The notes below the pieces were generated by a model. That model did not search any database. It had not been told where the DNA came from and saw nothing but the letters and a program-made list of their open reading frames with translations. Both the position numbers and the translations under genes were made by a program. Below are positions 20,785 through 30,362 of a stretch of 64,000 nt of DNA, piece by piece. Origin of the DNA: Prorocentrum cordatum (Eukaryota > Sar > Dinophyceae > Prorocentrales > Prorocentraceae); NCBI GenBank assembly GCA_963575745.1, contig CAUYUJ010022093.1, positions 134,001-198,000 on the forward strand, in the 5' to 3' direction. The first letter of the stretch is position 1. Each line of letters begins with the position of its first letter.

Positions 20785-21886
20785 CGGAGGTTGGGGGGTG
20801 AGATCGCAGTGGGACGGAGAACTCCAACCGAGAAATCCTTTCGTTTCGTGTCGTGCGTGCGAGCGAGGCGAAACTTCGTAGGCGCACGAGAGGAATGAAC
20901 CCGCCGTTGCTAAGGCGAACTCGAAACAAATGATTCCCACTCCCGCCCGTCCAGTAATGACCCGCGGTGTCCCGCGGTGTCCCGTGGTGTCACGTTGAAT
21001 GATATCGATAATGAGATCGATACTGAGATCAATGTAGTGCCCCGAAGTATCCCGTGGTGTCCCGTTGAATGAGATCGATAATGAGATCGACAGGTGTCCC
21101 GTGGTGTCCCGCTGAGTGAGATCGATAATGAGACCGATAGAAAGATTGATGAGATCGATGTGGTGCCCGGAGGTGTCCCATGGTGTCCCCCCCCCAAAAT
21201 AATATAATGAGACCGATAATGAGATCGAGAGGTGTCCCGTGGTGTCCCGTTGAATGAGATCGATGGTGAGATCGATAATGAAATCGACAGATGTCCCGTG
21301 GTGTCCCATTGAATGAGATCGATAATGAGATCGATGTGATGTCCCGTGCTGTCCTATGGTGTCCCGTTCAATGAGATCGATAATGAGATCGATAATGAGA
21401 CCGAGAAATATCCCGCAATGTCCCGTGGTGGCCCGTGGCGTCCCGTGGTGTCCCGTTGAGTGAGATCGATATTGAGATCGATAATGTGATCGATACTCAG
21501 ATCGATGTGGTGCCCCAAGGTGTCCCGTGGTGTCCCAAAAAATGAGATCGATAATGAGATCGATAATGAGATCGACATGTGTCCCGTGGTGTCCCGTTGA
21601 ATGAGATCGATAATGAGATCAACGTGGTGTCCCGAGGTGTCCCGTAATGTCCTACGGTGCCCCGTTGAATTAGATCGATAATGAGACCGACAAAAATATC
21701 GAGAGGTGTCCCGTGGTGTCCCGTTGAATGGGATCGATAATGAGATCGACAAATGTTCCGTGGTGTCCCGAGGTGTTCCGTGGTGTCCTGTTGAGTGAGA
21801 TCGATAGTAGGGTCGATAGAGTCAGATGTTGGTTCCCCTCCTCTCCCCACCCCACAATCTCCTTATCACCCGAAGGGTGGTCGTAT
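20785..21886 (+). mobile_element. Composite minisatellite element, copy 2
   Basis: Head CGGAGGTTGGGGGGTGAG at 20785, tail CTTATCACCCGAAGGGTGG then TCGTAT at 21886. The middle (20960-21830) alternates GGTGTCCCGTGGTGTCCCG with TGAGATCGATAATGAGATCG about ten times. The tail hairpin stem CACCC/GGGTG is kept while the loop differs (GAA versus GCA in copy 1). Lacks the GATGAT tract of copy 1. Confidence 0.8.
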
Positions 21887-23841
21887 GGGAAATTATGCTG
21901 AATATAATCGCCGATAAAGAAACATTCAACGGCTAAGGTCGGAATTCTGTTCGATCCTCGCGAATCCCCCCTTCTCTCTGATCTCCGTCTTCGACTCTCG
22001 CCTGTTCTCATAATGATTTTCTGTATCATCACCTATTCTCGATCTTTTTCGTCTTCGGTCGTCCTCTTACATCTTCCTCCCCCGCAGACCGACGATCGAA
22101 CATCGATGAGGGGCAAGAGGACCAAGAAAAGGAACAACAACCAAACAAGACCAACACAAGAAACAACAAATCGAAGACCCGGGGAGGAGAAAGTAAAAGA
22201 AGCGCATCAAAGATCCAAGAGCGATGGGAGGACGCGGATCAACACGGAAGATGGACAAGGAAAAGGGATCGAACATTGAATATCAAAACAATATAACAAT
22301 TTTTAAAAACATCAATCATTCTTTTTGCGTCGGCTCACGTGAAAACAAACGCGTGCCCGCGTTTCAAACGTTCGTGCCCCTCCCCCACACTTTCGGACCC
22401 CATCAGACTCAATTGGGATATTCGGATTGAACAAACGAGCGCGTACGCACGCAAACAACAAACAAATATATACACGATCTTTTTTTCAATCAACACGGCG
22501 CTCAAAAAAAACAGTTGGCATTCATCCTAAGTGGGGTCAGTTTTTGCTGATACCCGCGCACGAGTAACAAACACACAGAAATTTGGTAAACGGCGCATCG
22601 GCATATGAAATCTCTGTGAATTTCGTAGTGCGCGTTGGCAAACACGTCGAATCTCAGGGGGTACACAGAAACATTGACGCGCCAAATGCGTACCAAAATC
22701 TTATGTGGCATAACAAATGCGTCCTGGCTTTGGGCGGGGGGGGGGGAATTGCTCATTATTAGATTGGGCCTCCATTTTTTGGGCTCACGCGAACTTAGCA
22801 TGCATCCTAAGCAAATCCTCCAAAAAGCAGTGCGCAAATGTCATGGAATAGTCTAACTCATCAACAGTAACGCACTCAGAAGTGGCTGAGATGCGTTTTC
22901 GAAGATCACCGTATGAAATACTCCTGGAACAGAAAATGACAATGATCTTATCAAACGAGACTGCTACGAAATGTCCTGTAATGATGGTCATTCGTCTGTT
23001 CGTTTGTTTTTCTGTTTTTCTTTTTTTCTTGTTCTGCCTCCTCCGAAAAAAAAAAACAAACAAACGAATCACCACCATTGCAGACATGATCACGATCTAT
23101 TCGGCTGCCACTTCTTTTTCTGCAAACCGACGCACGCAATCTAAATTCACACATCGATCCGTACTATGGTAAGCGTAACGTTTGCTTTTACTGCAACGCC
23201 TTTCCGGCACGGCCTGCGACACTTAAATATGAAAAACGCCTTATCGTCTTAAACATCCCTTTCCCCGATGCCACAAGTAAAATCTGCACAAGATAAATTG
23301 CACACGCATTGTGGCTATTCCAATCCTCGTTCCGTCACCTTCTTCTCCTCGTTCTTCCCCTTTGTCCCACTATCCTTTTTTACCTCGTCCACGTCCCCGT
23401 CCTTTTCTGGGCCCCGTCTGAAGCTGGCAGCAGAAGGGAATCTGTTCAACCAACACATGATGGACCGTTTCCCCAAGGACACATAGAGAATCGACGAGAT
23501 GGACTTCCATGTGTTTGTTTACCGTATGCTTTCTTCCAATAGAGCCTTGCTGAGAAATTTCGGAATCACCAACATGACCGGAAACGCGGAATTGGTGTTG
23601 CACATGCTTGCGTCATTCTTTGAGCAATGCGCAGAAGTGCCACGACGAACTCCAGCGGCAAGCGACGAATTTCAATTCGGACAGTCCGCGAAACAAACCA
23701 ACACACAAGGAACATGCTATCAATTCAGTGGTGCCCCGTTGCGCGCCGTCGAATGCGTCATTCGTGTTCCTAGGCCCCCTTCCCTCTCTTGATATTCATA
23801 TATAATATATATATGTATATATATATGTATATAAACAATTA

Positions 23842-23874
<33 letters not shown>

Positions 23875-24052
23875 TCATGCGTGCGTGCGTTGGCGATAGG
23901 GGACACGCAAGCGCTCGCTGCCGCGCGGAATATGATTTCAGAGTGATATGGGGCGGAATACGGCAATGAAGAAGCCGCCGAACAAAAAACAACAACAAAA
24001 AAACAAATACCTACGAAAAAAAACCGCCCCCCAATGAAATGGAGAGGAAGGT
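21887..24052. other. Mostly non-coding; two weak coding-like stretches and (TA)n
   Basis: AT-rich relative to its surroundings. A (TA)n run lies at about 23795-23875. The minus strand at about 22985-22785 is open (DELDYSMTFAHCFLEDLLRM) and ends in a stop; I cannot assign it. The plus strand at 23434-23790 is listed separately. Nothing else was seen. Confidence 0.4.
23434..23793 (+). pseudogene. Coding-like stretch with in-frame TAG, unknown
   Basis: One frame reads LFNQHMMDRFPKDT, TAG at about 23484, then RIDEMDFHVFVYRMLSSN and NMTGNAELVLHMLASFFEQC before tailing off. The amino-acid mix is protein-like on both sides of the stop. No family recognised. It could be a pseudogene or a transposon fragment. 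Confidence 0.25.
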
Positions 24053-24250
24053 GGAATCTCTGACTCGGCAGGCGGAGTCTTTGATTCAGCGGGCGGGGTC
24101 TCTGAGTCGGCGGGCGGGGTTCGGCGGGCGGAGCCTCTGACTCGGCGAACGGAGTTTCTGGTTCAGGAGGGGGCGAGTCTGTGTGATTCAGCGGGCGGTG
24201 TCTGCGATTCCGCGCGCGGTCTGTGATTCAATGTTCGATCTCTGATTCGA
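24053..24250. repeat. GGCGGGCGGAGTCTCTGA tandem repeat
   Basis: About eight units of 20-27 bases built on GCGGGCGG(A/G)GTCTCTGA(C/T)TC, decaying to GTCTGTGATTCAATG at the right. Confidence 0.85.
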
Positions 24251-24324
24251 GCCCCCGAAGCTGATTCCCGAAAGGCAATTCGAACGTGCACCACCGACTA
24301 TTGATCTAGAGGTCGTGTAGCCTC

Positions 24325-24530
24325 CTCCTCCTCCTCTTCCTCCTCCTCCTGTTTTGTGAGGCCCAAAGGCAGTGGCTTCTGTGAGTCCAAACGCCCTGCG
24401 GACCTCCACGCCCAATTGGCTCAACCCGAAGAACCTTCTGAACTCAAGTACGTTTGCGGGCTGTCGGGACTTCATGATCTCCAAGAGCCGCGCTGCCCGA
24501 AATTCATTTCTACATTCTCGCTCCGGCTTT
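24325..24530 (-). CDS. Possible exon, unknown protein
   Basis: Open on the minus strand with protein-like composition: KPERECRNEFRAARLLEIM, KSRQPANVLEFRRFFGLSQ and GVEVRRAFGLTEATAFGPH. No clear splice sites, start or family. A CTCCTC tract follows directly downstream as in introns of the first gene, which is why an exon is considered. Confidence 0.3.
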
Positions 24531-25352
24531 GGGCCCCCATGGCGGCAGAAAGCTCTTCAGACCTCTGGCCTAGAGGAACCCATGGGTCCTATCAGCCTTG
24601 TGTACCCCGTGGGCTTCATTGCCGAGGCGTACCGCGGTGCTGGCGACTACCAGTGGCGGCGCGCCCCAAGGGCGCCATGCGACCAATATTGTACAGGCGG
24701 AGGGAACCGACCTGGTGAAATTTTCTTCTGTATATTCACGTACAATTGTCGAAATCCATTCAATGAATCTCGGCATCGCCGCCAACATTGCTGGTAAAAA
24801 CATCCGCAAACACCCGCGCCCGAACGCGATGCAATACCATCGCGTTGCGCGCCATAACTTCATTCAAACAAATCGGCACTTGGCTGCGACACTACGAACA
24901 TGAAAATGTATACGGGTGCGACCTTCGCAACGACTTCGAACGTCAATATCTCATGTTGTGTTTGCGGCTGGTTACTTCCGACAACGCAGTGCAAGCCGTA
25001 GGGGGCGCGACCGGAAACATTCGGAATCGGAGAATAAGTCGCAAACGGCTGTATGGAACCAAAACCGGGAATATTAGCATGACGCGGAATCGCGGTTTTA
25101 ACCTTGCATCCACCAGCGCCCGCTGGCCGGCGGTGATGAGGCTGGTGAGACATTATTCTGGCCCCCTCTCCCCTTTCCCTCTCCCTCGGGGTCCACGCCG
25201 CGTTTGAGGGGGGGGGGTGAAGCTCGTCAACGAGGAGGAGGAAGAGGAAAATAATGAGGAGGAGGAGGAGGACGGAGGCCGAGGGACGCAATGTCCCGTC
25301 ACGGCCGCCGCCGCACCGCGCTCAGGGCACTACGCGGGGCAACCTTCTCTTA
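24531..25352. other. No gene recognised
   Basis: Frames are open on both strands but without motifs. A GAGGAG tract lies at 25230-25275. The last 100 bases may be the 3' flank of the SL-tagged pseudogene; no poly(A) remnant was found. Confidence 0.35.
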
Positions 25353-25395
25353 GCGTGGGCTGGAACCTGGGTTGAATCCCAGGCTCAGCCCACGC
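25353..25395. repeat. Strong 43-nt hairpin at the stop of the retro-pseudogene
   Basis: GCGTGGGCTG (25353-25362) pairs with CAGCCCACGC (25386-25395); inside, CCTGGG pairs with CCCAGG around TTGAAT. The minus-strand stop TGA of the pseudogene lies in the outer stem. Could be an RNA structure in the original mRNA's 3' end. Confidence 0.7.
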
Positions 25396-26379
25396 ACACC
25401 TTGTAGTCGATGGCCTTCAGGTGCGCCGTCGGGCCGTGCTTGGCCCGGCAGTCGATGCAGATGTGCCGCTCGCAATCGGGCGCACTCCGCGATGCAATTG
25501 ACGACGGTGTCGCCAGCCGCGAAGTACTCGCCCGCCGCCTCCGTCGTTGGACGCGCACGCCTTCTCCAAGTGGTCTGCCGTGTTCAGACGCTCGGTGGCG
25601 CCAAGGAGGGGGCCCTCCAGCTCGGCGACCCCGTCCTTGATATCCAGCGGCTCCAGCGCCGCCATCTCATCGGCCAGCGGCGCCTGCGGGACCGTCTCGG
25701 TCCCCAGGCTCTGGCCCTCGATGGTGTCGAAGTGACCTTCCGGATGTGCTCGGTGCCGTTGTGACGCACGGTCACGTTCACCACGTCGTTGCCGACGTCG
25801 TCGCTCAGCGTCGCCGTCTCCAACTGCACCTTCTGCACCTGGCGATTGGCGAGCCTCCAGCCCGCCGCCAAACCCTGGCGCCAACCATTCTGCGAGCGGT
25901 GCGCGCGGCGGCTCGCCGGCAAGCGGCACATCCTGCTGCGCCTGCTGCGCGGCCCGCACCGTGTGGGCCATGCCCAGCCGCGGTCCAGCGGCTGCCCACT
26001 CGATGTCGTGGACGGATGCGCTGGCAAACCCGTCAGGGAGCACCCGCTGGGAGTGCCAAGAAGCGTTGCGCCTCCTCCGCCACGCCCCGGGGACGCGCTC
26101 GCCTGAGGCAAGCCGCTGAAGGGCGGGCCTGGACGCCCGCTCGCGGTCCTGCCACCTGCCCAGGCCACCACCGCGAACGGCATCTCGAAGTCCCGCCTCG
26201 CACGCCTCCTGCCTCCTGCGGCAGGCGGCCCGGCGGGCGGCGGAGGCGCCGAGGGCGCTGGCTTCGGAGGCGCGCAACTGGCTGGGCAGCCATCGACCCT
26301 GGCCGCCCCCCATCGCCACGACGTCCGCCCGGGGCGCCATCGTCCGGAAATGGCAATAGCGGAAAGCGGGAAGACACGG

Positions 26380-26400
26380 CTTGAGCCAACATGGCTACGG
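26380..26400 (-). other. Relict dinoflagellate spliced leader
   Basis: Minus strand reads CCGTAGCCATGTTGG then CTCAAG: 20 of 21 positions equal the dinoflagellate SL (T to G at one site), and the preceding base is T as allowed by the consensus D. It is in the sense of, and 40 bases upstream of, the ATG of the retro-pseudogene. Confidence 0.85.
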
Positions 26401-27110
26401 AGGAGGAGGATGAGGAGGAGCCTTCGGGGGCCCTCGGAGAGGGAAGGGGGCCCCAAAACGGACCCCAAGAGGGCTCATGACGGGCGAAGGCTCTGAGGCG
26501 GCCCTGGAGCGTTCCAAGACGCCCAAGATGTCCCCCAGACGGCACAGCAGGTCTTCACCCACCCACAACACCCCAAGAGCGCTCCAAGAGGCCCCCCAGA
26601 AGACCCTAACCATTTATTGTTTTTCATTCAGTTTTGATGGATTCTAGCGTAGCTGTTTTTTTGGGGCTTCCGACGATGCAGGACTGCCCAAAAGGCTTCC
26701 CGATAGGGCCCCTGCACGGCTCAAGGTGGCCCCAATACGATCCAAGAGGCCCCCAAGAGGCCATCAAGACAGCCTCAAGAGGGGGACCACGAACTGGAGC
26801 CCTCAGCCCCAAGATGCCCTCCCAATACTGCTACGAGGCCCCCGAAAGGCGCCCCATAAGCCCCAGGACGGCACCCGAGAGACCCAAATGACGTTCCAAG
26901 AGGCCCCCGAGAGGCTCCCGAAAGGCATCCAAGACATGGGCCTGTAATTATACGTCAAGGTAGTGGGCTGGCTCCCTCCCGCCCCCCCCTCCCGCAGGAA
27001 CCCGCCCCGACCAACATGGAATACAGGATGCCCCAGCAACGACCCCCCTTGATTCACTTGACCCAAAGAGGCTTCACGAGGGGGACCTCGACAAGACTCC
27101 CAGAATATCA
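26401..27110. repeat. CAAGANGGCC satellite, block with embedded AT-rich unit
   Basis: Degenerate array of CCAAGANGGCCCC/CCAAGAGG units. An AT-rich insert at 26610-26672 (TTTATTGTTTTTCATTCAG, then TTTTTTTGGGGCTTCCGACG) is also found in the other blocks of the family (33727, 49990 reverse, 55478, 63425). Confidence 0.8.
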
Positions 27111-27914
27111 AACATCTTCCCGTCGTCCTCGTCCTCCTTCTTCTCCTCCTTCTTACTCCCACCGTCGTCGCGGATCGTCGTTGTCCATTTCGTCCTCTGC
27201 CTACTTCTCCCTTGTTCTCTGGGGGTCGGTGGAATTTCGCAAGATGTTGGGAACCATGGAGATATCTAACCAGAGTCGTGTAAATATCAACTCAGAAAGA
27301 CACCATGTTTCCATTACCTTTCTCGCCCCTCCTCCTTTCCTCTTGATCGCAAACCGTCTGGCTTAAACGGCTTGCAATCTGGAAAGATCCAAAGCAATTT
27401 CTGCAAACGGTCTGGCACAATCTTTGAGTCAGTTCGGCGCAAGAGGCGGCCCGGCGCAATCTTTGATTGGGGGGGATGAGGAAGAGGACGAGAGATGATC
27501 ATGATTTGTTGTGCTATGGAACCTAAACCAAGAAACACATCGGACAAACCCGCCCCAGTCGGAATCGGATGACATGTCATCCAGGAGGTGGATGGAGGAG
27601 GGGTGAGGAAGAGGATGCTGATCAGGGAGGACGGGTGAGGAGGAGGAGGGGTGAGGGTGAGGAGAGGAGGAGAAGGAGGAGGAAGAGGAGGCGGAAGGAT
27701 GGCGGAGGGAAACGGGAAGAATGGCGGACGTGCAACAACCTTTTGGGCGTCCGCGTGAAGCTCCGCCGCGAGCCCAGGCGGAAACAGCCGTGAAAATCGG
27801 CAGCGGTGCCCGGCGCCGAGGTCGGACACGCCGGGCGCGGGAGGCTCTTCTCGCGCCCAGGCGGCCCGTGCCCCCCCCCTCCGGGCCCGCCCACTCCCTC
27901 CCGAGGGGGCCTGC
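27111..27914. other. No gene; low-complexity GC-rich DNA
   Basis: TTCTCCTCC tract at 27135-27165 and GAGGAGG tract at 27590-27700. No convincing frame. Confidence 0.45.
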
Positions 27915-27917
27915 CGC

Positions 27918-28226
27918 CGCTGGGGCGTCCACTTCCCGTGCGTGGTGCGGCTTCGTGCGTGCTTTTTTGGAGGGGCCTTGGGACACACGCAGATAAATGC
28001 ACACAAATAACCGGATTCCCCTATATTTTCCCATATCTTCTGGGTTTCTGTCTCCCCCCTCCACTTCCCCAATTTTCCCGTAGTTTCTGGGGAATCGACG
28101 ATCAATTGTGTCTGTGTGTTTTTTCCCCTCTAATTTTTTTTTTTCGGGAGGAGCCAAGACACTCCGAAATGGTCCGGAGGATCTGGCGCTGGCGCCGCCG
28201 AGAACAATGCACACGGCCGAGCGATG
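27918..28226. mobile_element. MITE-like family C, copy interrupted by family-P insertion
   Basis: Left part CGTCCACTTCCCGTGCGTGG ... TTCGTGCGTGC matches 35040-35085 and 62566-62605; right part GCCGCCGAGAACAATGCACA then CGGCCGAGCGATGCC matches the right ends of those copies. Between them sits a 150-bp family-P unit (27981-28130), i.e. a nested insertion. Confidence 0.65.
27981..28130. repeat. Family-P dispersed repeat, copy 1
   Basis: About 150 bases: GGGACACAC..ATAAATGCACAC, CCCATATCTTCTGGGTTTCTG, TAGTTTCTGGGGAATCGACG, TTGTGTCTGTGTGTTTTTTC. Other copies: 28606-28757, 28911-29063, 60897-61043, all plus sense. ACACACA-rich and TGTGTGT-rich ends are mutually complementary. Confidence 0.8.
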
Positions 28227-28277
28227 CCGAGGGTGAAGGGGCCGGAGGCCGGTCGGACGAAAAGGGGGGTTTAGTCC

Positions 28278-28421
28278 CAGACCTTCCAGAGAGCTATTTT
28301 TAGCACTGGGGACCTAAAAACCTAAAAAGCTGAGCGAAACAGCCTAAAACCACGACGTAGAATAGCTCTGGGATAGGTTTTTACGTCGGGTGCTATTTCT
28401 CAGCCCTCCTGGAAGGTCAGG
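28278..28421. mobile_element. MITE-like family B, copy 1
   Basis: About 144 bp with inverted ends CAGACCTTCCAGAGAGCTA and (reverse complement) CTGACCTTCCAGGAGGGCT. Internal CCTAAAACCACGACGTAGAA. Copy 2 at 62046-62191 is about 90% identical by eye. Confidence 0.75.
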
Positions 28422-28605
28422 GGTCTTAGGGGGAGTTCGCGAACCAGCTCACGTGGCTGAGTTCCCCGGCGCCTCCCCAGCGCTGGATGCGCCAGCGCAT
28501 CGACTGGAACGCGCCTGGCGGCGGGGCCGAAACCGGCTGCACGGAACAGAGTGCGTATCCCCCCCTTCCCCTATCCTACCCCCCCCCTGTTGTGAGGGGG
28601 CCCAA

Positions 28606-28757
28606 GGGACACTCAAATAAATACACACACAAGTCCCAAGATTCCCCAAATTTTCGCATACTTCTGGAGTCTTCGCCTTCCCCTCCAAAATTCATATATT
28701 TTCCCGTAGTTTCTGGGGAATCGACGCTTAGTGGTGTCTGTGTGCTCTTTCCCTCCT
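28606..28757. repeat. Family-P dispersed repeat, copy 2
   Basis: Second unit of the family: GGGACACTCAAATAAATACA, CATACTTCTGGAGTCTTCG, TAGTTTCTGGGGAATCGACG, TGGTGTCTGTGTGC. Confidence 0.8.
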
Positions 28758-28910
28758 GATGTTGTCCGGCCCGAGACGGGCGGGCAGCCTGCTCCCCCAC
28801 GCCTCTCCCTGTTACTGGCTCCAAGACGTGACGGCAGAGCGGGGCCGGGCGTTTCGCCCGAGACCTCCTCGCGTCACGTGGGGCCCCGTGGAGGGTTTCC
28901 AGTGAAGGGG

Positions 28911-29063
28911 CCCCAGGACACACAAATAAATACACACAGATAAAAAGATTCCCCATGTTTTCCAATATTTTCTGGGTTTTTGTCTTCCCCCCCACTTCCC
29001 ATATTTTCCAATATTTTCCTGGGGATCGACGATTAATTGTGTCTGTGTGTTTTTTCCCCTCCT
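28911..29063. repeat. Family-P dispersed repeat, copy 3
   Basis: Third unit within 1.1 kb: GGACACACAAATAAATACAC, TTTTCTGGGTTTTTGTCTTC, GGGGATCGACGATTAATTG, TGTGTTTTTTCCCCTCCTGA. The DNA between the three copies is GC-rich with no gene. Confidence 0.85.
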
Positions 29064-29359
29064 GATCCAAGCATGGATCAGCGATTCGGATCTGGCGCGC
29101 GGTCGCCGAATCCATCGGTCGGGGGAGGTGCCCTCCCCAAAATGCGGCCGGTGCCGCCTCGCTCGGCGGCGGAAATCGGCGACTTCCCATGGAAACGGGA
29201 CCCGTCGCTAATCCACGCCCCCTTGATCCATGTTTGTGATCGCCTGAGTACACGAACACCACCCCCCAGTCCGCGAGACCAACCTCGTGATGCGAACGTT
29301 CGCAAAATGCACATTTTCGAAACCAGCGTGGATTCGTGGATTCGTGTACGTGTGTGTTC

Positions 29360-29518
29360 AAGTCGGGCGTGTCCCCCTACAGGGGGATTTTGGACGAAAA
29401 ATAAATAATAATCAAACAAATGCTCAAAAGTACGCAGGAAATAATAGGAAAATCGTCCCCAGACTAAGCTTTTACAATTGTTTTATATTCCTCCTGTAGA
29501 GGGACACGCCCGACTTAA
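29360..29518. mobile_element. MITE family A, copy 1 (8-bp TSD)
   Basis: About 158 bp. Left end AAGTCGGGCGTGTCCC-CCTACAGGGGGA; right end is the reverse complement with two changes. Interior is AT-rich. GTGTACGT occurs at 29344-29351 and again directly right of the element at 29519-29526, an 8-bp target duplication separated on the left by a GT slip. No coding. Size, TIR and TSD length suggest a hAT-like non-autonomous element. Confidence 0.8.
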
Positions 29519-29526
29519 GTGTACGT

Positions 29527-30109
29527 CCTGCGTTCGCTCCTGGTCTCCCTCGCCCTCCACACCGTCTCCTTCCACCCTGCCCTCTCCTGCGCTCCCCCTT
29601 CCTCTCCCCGTTCCCCCTCCCGAAAGTTAGGAGGCAACTTCTGGGAGGCCTTTGTCAGTATGATTAAGGGCTGGATTGAGTATCGCTTAACCGATCCCAA
29701 TCCCCAGCGGCGTGGCCTGGGCCCCACTGGCAGAGTTACCCCCTAGATGGGGATATAGGTCGTTCCCTTCGGGTCTCGAGGGGTGTATCCACAACTGGGG
29801 TGGTAATTTGGTGGGGTCTCGAAGGGGATGAGGATGGGGATGGGGATCGGTTCAACGATACCGAGGATTAGCCCCGATGGAGCCCGCGAGATAGCCAAAC
29901 TCAGCGGGATCAAGCCGGGTTGCATGGGATTTTGCTGGATTGGGCCGGTTTTCGACCACGGACCACCGCCGATGATGCATTTAACATCCCATGAACTGCA
30001 TCCGATTTTGCCAGAACAAAGAAAATCAGTAGATTTCTGAACCTTTCGCCCGTACCTCGATCGGCCTTACTCCCGCCCTTGTCTAGTTCGCATATGGTCC
30101 AGTCTAATT
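29527..30109. other. No gene recognised
   Basis: Mixed composition; a GATGGGGAT-rich stretch at about 29828-29850. No convincing frame or motif. Confidence 0.4.
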
Positions 30110-30362
30110 ATTCTATGTTCCTCTCTCTCCCTCCCCTCTCCCTTTCTTTTTATATTTTTCCTCTCTCTCTCTCTCCCTCGTTTCTTAAACATATGTATAC
30201 ACCTTCTCTGTGCATTTATGTATTCATATACGCACTTTCTCATTCTCGCTCTCTCTCTCTCTCTCTACTCCGCCTCTGTCATTCCATCTCTATCACGTGC
30301 TCTGTCGTTGTTGTTTTTGTTGTTGCTGGTTCTGTTTTTTCTTCCTCCCACTCTCTCAGTGT
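30110..30362. repeat. (CT)n-rich tract
   Basis: CTCTCTCTC runs at 30120-30180 and 30245-30275 separated by AT-rich sequence, directly left of the third composite element. Confidence 0.8.

Larger units (their letters stand above)
25353..26400 (-). pseudogene. SL-tagged retro-pseudogene, C/H-rich (B-box-like) C-terminus
   Basis: Starts with the SL relict, a 38-nt leader, then ATG at 26340 (MAPRADVVAMGGGQGRWLP, Ala/Arg-rich). The sense runs through several frames without introns: VHDIEWAAAGPRLGMAHTV, then VQLETATLSDDVGNDVVNV (about 25840-25760), then FDTIEGQSLGTETVPQ to ERLNTADHLEKACAS, then GEYFAAGDTVVNCIAEC, and finally CERHICIDCRAKHG..HLKAIDYKVC with stop at about 25387. The C/H spacing at the end resembles a B-box or small zinc finger. 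Four frame changes in 600 bases and no introns indicate a decayed retrocopy. The parent protein is not recognised. Confidence 0.6.

Noticed and set aside
25353-25395. tRNA-like T-arm (GGGTTGAATCCC)
   Set aside because: No D-arm, anticodon arm or 72-base cloverleaf; it is a simple two-part hairpin.
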